A program made the translations under genes and the position numbers. A stretch of DNA of 17,630 nucleotides, taken from NCBI GenBank assembly GCA_020847555.1, contig JADLBT010000348.1, positions 1 to 17,630 on the forward strand, written 5' to 3'. Of this stretch, positions 13,033-17,630 are shown piece by piece; the first letter of the stretch is position 1, and each line of letters starts with the position of its first letter. Under the pieces are notes generated by a model. It was not told the origin of the DNA. It did no database searches and saw only the letters and a list, made by a program, of their open reading frames with translations. The stretch is from Gemmataceae bacterium (GTDB lineage: Bacteria; Planctomycetota; Planctomycetia; Gemmatales; Gemmataceae).

Positions 13033-16000
13033 TCAGGGTCGCAGGACGCAAGGCGCGTTTCGGCAGCGCGGCTCATCCAGGTTGCGAACATCCTCCAGCC
13101 CGCGGTAGGGGCCGTTGGCGTCGATCCAGCCAATCAGTTGCAGGCGGCTTGTCTCGTCCACCCGAACCCCGTGATGCTTCCCCGCGGTCGCCAGTTCCAG
13201 GAGCCGGCTGCGGTAGGACAGGTGGGTCAGCGGCGGCAGCGTTCTGTACGCCGCGGGATCGCGATGGTCGTAGTTCTCGGCCTGGATCACGCCGGACAGC
13301 CCGCTGCGAATCAGGTGCAAATACGGCTCCGAAAAGACGTTGGTGCCCGGCTGCAGCCGCGACGCCACGCCCTTGCCCACTCGCGGCTTGAGGACCGGCG
13401 CGGCGCTGCCCTTGCCGCCGTCGTGGCAGCGGACACAGTAGCGGTTGAGGACAGGCTGCACGAGCCGCTCGAAGCTGATGGTGGCATCGCCCCAGGGCGG
13501 CGGGGTCAGCACCGAGGGCGGCCGCCGCAGCGCCAGCACCTGCGACGTTTGCGGTGCCGGGGAGCGCGTCTGGCCCTCGTGGCAGCCGACGCAGCCGCGC
13601 ACCTCGCCCGGCATCAGCCCGGTGAAGGAACGCATCGTTTGCAAGGCGCGCTGCTTCTCGTCCAGCAGCTGGAAGTGGATCGTCACCCCCGAGGGCACCT
13701 GGACGCGGAACGAGCCGTCGGCCTCGACCGGAGTCGTGCCGAGGATGCGCTTGACGCTGTCGGCCTGGACGGCGCTGACCGCCGGGCCCTCGAAACGGAA
13801 GTCGCGGTCCCAGGTCGTGAATGTGTGGTATTCCGCCTGGAGTACGCGCAGGTGCTTGACCAGGCCGCGCGGGATGCCGGAGCCCTCGTAAACGTCCGGC
13901 GAGAAAAAGATGCCGGGTTTCTGGCCGGGGTGATCCTTGCCGGGCCAGACGACCTGACTGGGCAGGGCCGGCGGCTGGACGCGCGGGCGAACCGGCTGGG
14001 CGTACCAGAGGTTGTGCCGGCCGCGGTAGATCAGCTCCTTGTTGCCGCGCACGTCCATCAGGTAGAGGTTGAACGGGCCGGTGTTGATCGAGACCAGGAA
14101 GTACTCTTCCGAGAGCGGATAAGGCGACTTGTAATCGCCCTTGCGGCCGCGGTGCCGGTACTCCTTGTGGGCCAGGCGGTCGTCGTCGGGGCCGCGGCCG
14201 CACTCCGGCCAGGGAATCTCCGTGGTGAGCTGCGTCAGCCCGGCCGGGTAGTTCGAGCCCTGGCTCGGGTCGAGGATGCCCAGCGTGCCCGCGAAGTAGT
14301 TGTGGTGCGCCGTGCCGACAAAGAGGACCTTGTTCGTCCCCGGAATCTGCCGCGCCTCGCCGAGGTGATCGGGCCAGACGCTCTGGTTGCCGTAGAAGGT
14401 GGTGTGCTGGGTGCCGTCGGGCCGGACAGTCCACAGGCTCTGAATGCGCCACAGCGCCTTGTCGGTGTACTCCCAGCGCGTGTAGAGCAGGCGGCCATCG
14501 CCCATCAGGCTGGGCGTCCAGTCCGGCTCGTTGTTGTGTGACAGGTAGCGGATGTTGCTGCCGTCGCCATCCATGCGGCACAACGTGTAGACGTAGGTGT
14601 AGGGCATGCAGCGGACGTAGGTCCGCGTCCGCGTCGAGACGAAGGCGATACCGCCGTCGGGCAGATAAATCGGATCGAGATCGTCAAACTCGCTGCTGGT
14701 GAGTCGCTGCAGGCCCGAGCCGTCCAGCTTCACCTCCCAGAGGCGGAACGCTTCCTCCTTCGCGCCCTTGTAGCAGAAGAGCACCTTCTTACCGTCAAAG
14801 GACACGTCGGGCCGCCAGTAGCTGCCGGGCGGCAGGTCGGCGACCTTGCGAAGCTTGCCGGCCGGCGACAGGCCGTCGAGGACGAGCAGACGGCCGCCAG
14901 GCGTGGCCATCATGCCGTTGCGATGGCGGGCCTGGTGCTGCCATTCGCGACCGTGCGGATAGGGCTGGTCGATGAAGACGACCTGGCTGAAGTCGAGCAG
15001 CGGGTTACGGAACGTGATGCGCCGCTTGACCTGGCGCACGGCGAGGTAGAAGGCGCGGTGCGCCGCCGCATCGTCCGGCCGCGCCTGCACGGCGGGCAAC
15101 TGCTGTTCCAGGCGGGCCAGTTCGAGCAGGTCGCGCTCGAGATCGCGGCGCACGTCCGCAGTCAGCCGCTGCCGTGCGAAGCGGGCGGCCAGGTCGCGGG
15201 CCGCGCCGATCTCCTCCGCGGCACGGACGAGCAGCGGCGCTCCTTCCGCCTGCAGAAGCCAGTCGGCCTGCAGCACCTTCTCGGCCTCGGCGGCGGTCAG
15301 CGACACGGTCGGCGGCTCGACGCCGTCGGGGCCGGACGGGGCCGCCGCCACCGGCAGGTCGCGCACGGGGCGCCAGTTCTTGCGCGCCAGGGCAGTCCCG
15401 GCCGCGAGCTGATTCTGCGATGGCCAGATGCCCGACCAGCCCGCGTCGGCCGGCTCGACGCCCGCCAGGAGGCAGACCGCCTTGCTAGGCGGGTCGAGCG
15501 TGACCAGAGCCCCAAGTTCGGGGTCGAGGACGCTGTGGTCGTTGTCGTGGCTGTGGTTGGCTTCCAGGTTGGCGTAGACGCTCAGCCGGACGTTCGTCAG
15601 CGGTCGCGGGGCGGTACTGGTGAGGACGTATTCCTGCGCCGCCAGCGGGCCGTCGCCCATTGCGGAGCGGATCTCCAGGCGGAGTTCGCCGTCGGCCGTG
15701 GCCAACTCCGTGATGCAGCGGTCGGGGCCGAGCGGCGCGGTCGGTCGCACGACCCGGAGTCGCTCCAGCCGCGGCCCGCTGGCGATGCGGATGCCGGCCT
15801 GGCGGGCGGCGCCGTCGTGGTAATGGAGGTAGTAGCCGACCCGGCTCAGCTGGCCGCCGCTGCGGCCCGGATTACCGCCGCCGGGCGTCCACTGCTTGCC
15901 GATCTGTGAGCTGCCCTGGTGTCGCAACGACTGGAGCGCCCCCTGCTCCCAGAAGAAGCCGCCATCGGAGCCCAGGGCAAAATCGGTGACCTGGTTCCTG

Positions 16001-16299
16001 ATCCAGACATCCTTGCCGCCCGGCGGGACAGTGCCTTTCTCCCGGATCCAGGCATCGCTCCAGCCGGCGAGGTGCCGGCGCCGGGCCTGCTCCAGGATTC
16101 GGGCGGCGGCGTCGCGGTCGGCGGCGTGAAGGAACAGGATGGTGCGGCGGGCGGATTGTCCGGGGGCGAGGTTGCCGAGGTTCCAGGTCAGAAAGCCGTC
16201 GGTATTGCCGGCCGACTGCTGCCCGGCGGCGAGCAGCCAGGCCACTCCGCCGAGGAGAGTCAGGGTGGCCAGAGCACCCAATCGCTTGCCGCGAAGCAT
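13033..16299 (-). CDS. HzsA-related dihaem protein with large unrecognised N-terminal domain
   Basis: The 1088-residue protein starts at ATG 16299 behind AGGAGA, 14 bases after the stop of the upstream paralogue, so the two are an operon. Residues 1-26 are a signal peptide or anchor (LATLTLLGGVAWLLAAG). Residues about 30-330 do not match the paralogues; they contain WNLGNLAPGQSARRT and a beta-rich stretch with SMGDG-like turns. A helical linker with QRLTADVRRDLERDLLELARLEQQ follows. The shared part begins near 470 with PD40-like repeats (PDVSFDGKKVLFCYKG, YLPDGGIAFVSTR, GDGRLLYTRWEY), then the HzsA-like middle region. Two haem-c sites follow, CVGCH (903-907) and CVRCH (955-959), and the shared tail KHHGVR...IGWIDANGPY. 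It is predicted to be exported and redox-active with unknown substrate; the N-terminal module is the novel part. Confidence 0.88.
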   Translation of the reverse strand: MLRGKRLGALATLTLLGGVAWLLAAGQQSAGNTDGFLTWNLGNLAPGQSARRTILFLHAADRDAAARILEQARRRHLAGWSDAWIREKGTVPPGGKDVWIRNQVTDFALGSDGGFFWEQGALQSLRHQGSSQIGKQWTPGGGNPGRSGGQLSRVGYYLHYHDGAARQAGIRIASGPRLERLRVVRPTAPLGPDRCITELATADGELRLEIRSAMGDGPLAAQEYVLTSTAPRPLTNVRLSVYANLEANHSHDNDHSVLDPELGALVTLDPPSKAVCLLAGVEPADAGWSGIWPSQNQLAAGTALARKNWRPVRDLPVAAAPSGPDGVEPPTVSLTAAEAEKVLQADWLLQAEGAPLLVRAAEEIGAARDLAARFARQRLTADVRRDLERDLLELARLEQQLPAVQARPDDAAAHRAFYLAVRQVKRRITFRNPLLDFSQVVFIDQPYPHGREWQHQARHRNGMMATPGGRLLVLDGLSPAGKLRKVADLPPGSYWRPDVSFDGKKVLFCYKGAKEEAFRLWEVKLDGSGLQRLTSSEFDDLDPIYLPDGGIAFVSTRTRTYVRCMPYTYVYTLCRMDGDGSNIRYLSHNNEPDWTPSLMGDGRLLYTRWEYTDKALWRIQSLWTVRPDGTQHTTFYGNQSVWPDHLGEARQIPGTNKVLFVGTAHHNYFAGTLGILDPSQGSNYPAGLTQLTTEIPWPECGRGPDDDRLAHKEYRHRGRKGDYKSPYPLSEEYFLVSINTGPFNLYLMDVRGNKELIYRGRHNLWYAQPVRPRVQPPALPSQVVWPGKDHPGQKPGIFFSPDVYEGSGIPRGLVKHLRVLQAEYHTFTTWDRDFRFEGPAVSAVQADSVKRILGTTPVEADGSFRVQVPSGVTIHFQLLDEKQRALQTMRSFTGLMPGEVRGCVGCHEGQTRSPAPQTSQVLALRRPPSVLTPPPWGDATISFERLVQPVLNRYCVRCHDGGKGSAAPVLKPRVGKGVASRLQPGTNVFSEPYLHLIRSGLSGVIQAENYDHRDPAAYRTLPPLTHLSYRSRLLELATAGKHHGVRVDETSRLQLIGWIDANGPYRGLEDVRNLDEPRCRNAPCVLRP

Positions 16300-16313
16300 G
16301 CTGCCATCTCCTC

Positions 16314-17630
16314 TTACTGGTGCTTCAGTCCTCCGATCCGTTCGCCGCGTCGCTGCCGGGCCTGGTCGCTGTGCTCGAAGGTGCCGTAGAACATGGCGTT
16401 GGCGTCCATCCAGGTGATGAGGCGCTCGCGATCCTCGGCGCTCAGCTTCACGCCGTGATGCCCCTTCGACAGCATCTTCATCAGCTCGCTGCCGCGGGCG
16501 CCGAAGTGATTCGGCATGGTACGCGGCTCGCTGTTGACGATGCGGAAATCGCCGGGCCGGTTGCCCCAGGCGGTGAAGGCCACGCGCGGGGCCAGGGCAT
16601 TGTACGACACCGAGAAGGCGCCCTGCGGCTCACCCGTCAGGACGATCTTGCCCTCGGCTTTCTTCGGCTGATGACAGCTCACGCAGTGCCTGTCGAGCAC
16701 CGGCTGCACCAGGATCGGGTAGCTGAGCGGTCGGGAGCCGTCCGGACCGGGTTTGATCACCGCGGGCGGCCGCTTCAGAGCCTGGCCGACCTGGGTAGGC
16801 GGTGGGGCGGCCGTCCGCCGGTCGTGGCAGCCGACGCAGGACTGCACCTCGCCCGGCTGGAGGTACGTCACACTGCGCATCATCTGCACCGCCTGGCCGT
16901 GTTCGTCCAGCACCTGGAAGGTCAGGGGAATGCCGGCAGGAGCCCGGAAGTAGGCCGAACCGTCCGCCGCCACGGGAACCGTACCCAGCACCTGCTTGCC
17001 CGGCGAGGCGTTGGCGATACCGACGCGCGGCCAGTTGATCCCCGGCGTGGACTTCGGCACCACCTGGAGGATGCGCAGAGCCTTGATGGCGTCTTTGGGC
17101 AGGGGCGGGTCGCTCACGAAGACATTCTGGATATAAAAAAGTCCTTCCTGGGCGCCGGCGTGCCTGGCGGTCGGATGGTGCAGCGGCGGCCGCGGCCGAG
17201 GCCGAAGCGGCAGGGGATAGAGGCTGGCAATGTTCAGATCGCGGTAGAGCAGCTCCTTGTTGCCGAAGGCGTCCACCAGGTACAGGCCGAACATGTTGAC
17301 CGGGTTCGCCGCCGGCTCGCCGAGGAGCTGGTCGAAACTGTAGGCGGCCAGGAAGTATTTGTCGGACAGCGGATAGGGGCTGCGGTAGCAGTGCCCTGGC
17401 CAGCGCTGAGCCTGGACGGGCACGGTCGGCGGCCGCGCGACCCCCACCGGCGCATGCCAGCCCGCTGGCGGGATGCGCGTCTCGCTCTCGGGGAACAGAG
17501 CATCGGGCGTCAGGCGCGTCAGCGGAGCGGGGCCATCGACACCGCGGCTGGGATCGACGAGAATGATCGAGCCGGCGGTCATGGCGTGATGCGCCCCGGC
17601 GGTGGCCATCACGCGCCGCGAGCCGGGCAC
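16314..17630 (-). CDS. HzsA-related dihaem protein, N-terminus beyond the window
   Basis: The frame enters from the right edge and ends at TAA 16314-16316, giving 438-439 C-terminal codons. The GTG at the very edge is internal: the sequence there (PGSRRVMATAGAHHAMTAGSIILVDPSRG) aligns with the middle of the paralogues (PGTNKVLFVGTAHHNYFAGTLGILDPSQG). Further shared blocks are YPLSDKYFLAAYS, FGLYLVDAFGNKELLYRD and GTVPVAADGSAYFRAPAG. Two haem-c sites, CVGCH and CVSCH, lie at DNA 16838 and 16685 (first base, reading down), and the tail is KGHHGVKLSAEDRERLITWMDANAMFYG. It is the first of three tandem paralogues, and the next gene starts only 14 bases downstream, so the transcript begins to the right of the window. 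Confidence 0.9.
   Translation of the reverse strand: MPGSRRVMATAGAHHAMTAGSIILVDPSRGVDGPAPLTRLTPDALFPESETRIPPAGWHAPVGVARPPTVPVQAQRWPGHCYRSPYPLSDKYFLAAYSFDQLLGEPAANPVNMFGLYLVDAFGNKELLYRDLNIASLYPLPLRPRPRPPLHHPTARHAGAQEGLFYIQNVFVSDPPLPKDAIKALRILQVVPKSTPGINWPRVGIANASPGKQVLGTVPVAADGSAYFRAPAGIPLTFQVLDEHGQAVQMMRSVTYLQPGEVQSCVGCHDRRTAAPPPTQVGQALKRPPAVIKPGPDGSRPLSYPILVQPVLDRHCVSCHQPKKAEGKIVLTGEPQGAFSVSYNALAPRVAFTAWGNRPGDFRIVNSEPRTMPNHFGARGSELMKMLSKGHHGVKLSAEDRERLITWMDANAMFYGTFEHSDQARQRRGERIGGLKHQ

Noticed and set aside
12325..14541. A 738-codon plus-strand open frame
   Set aside because: Antisense to two HzsA-related genes, whose haem motifs and paralogy prove their frame; composition is typical of a high-GC mirror frame.

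Overview
The window reads as chromosome of a planctomycete, most likely a Gemmataceae-type genome. The support is a very GC-rich composition (judged by eye, not counted), a PVC-type dehydrogenase fused to a Planctomycete-type haem domain, three HzsA-related dihaem propeller proteins side by side, and a fragment of the DUF2924 family, which is common in planctomycetes. High GC leaves very long open frames antisense to real genes; these are treated as shadows.

Left part (1-1721, minus strand): a STAND-type signalling NTPase whose C-terminus lies beyond the left edge, preceded by an unrecognised 154-residue protein and perhaps a tiny membrane-type ORF that overlaps it by ATGA. A perfect 14-bp stem-loop lies between the two main genes.

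Next (2128-6521, plus strand): a two-gene cluster of a ceramidase-fold zinc hydrolase and a 997-residue exported dehydrogenase/HEAT/cytochrome protein. It ends at a strong stem-loop facing a convergent gene for a small zincin metalloprotease (6637-7104, minus).

Middle (7105-10230): a second copy of the palindrome found at 1168-1201, a small secreted protein, a soluble REC-HisKA-HATPase signalling protein and a TerB-like protein with repeated Asp-Gly motifs. Two minus-strand gene relics lie in the gaps: an antitoxin-like N-terminus and a DUF2924 N-terminus. This suggests past mobile-element or toxin-antitoxin traffic.

Right part (10231-17630, minus strand): three consecutive paralogous HzsA-related proteins, the first cut by the right edge. 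All share a TolB/PD40-like propeller and two CXXCH haem sites, but each complete one has a different N-terminal module (an F5/8C discoidin-like domain in one, an unrecognised roughly 400-residue domain in the other). With the dehydrogenase-cytochrome at 3528-6521 they suggest a periplasmic multi-haem redox or substrate-processing capacity. The link to hydrazine synthase is structural only: no other anammox gene is visible.

I see no tRNA, rRNA, CRISPR array or intact insertion sequence.
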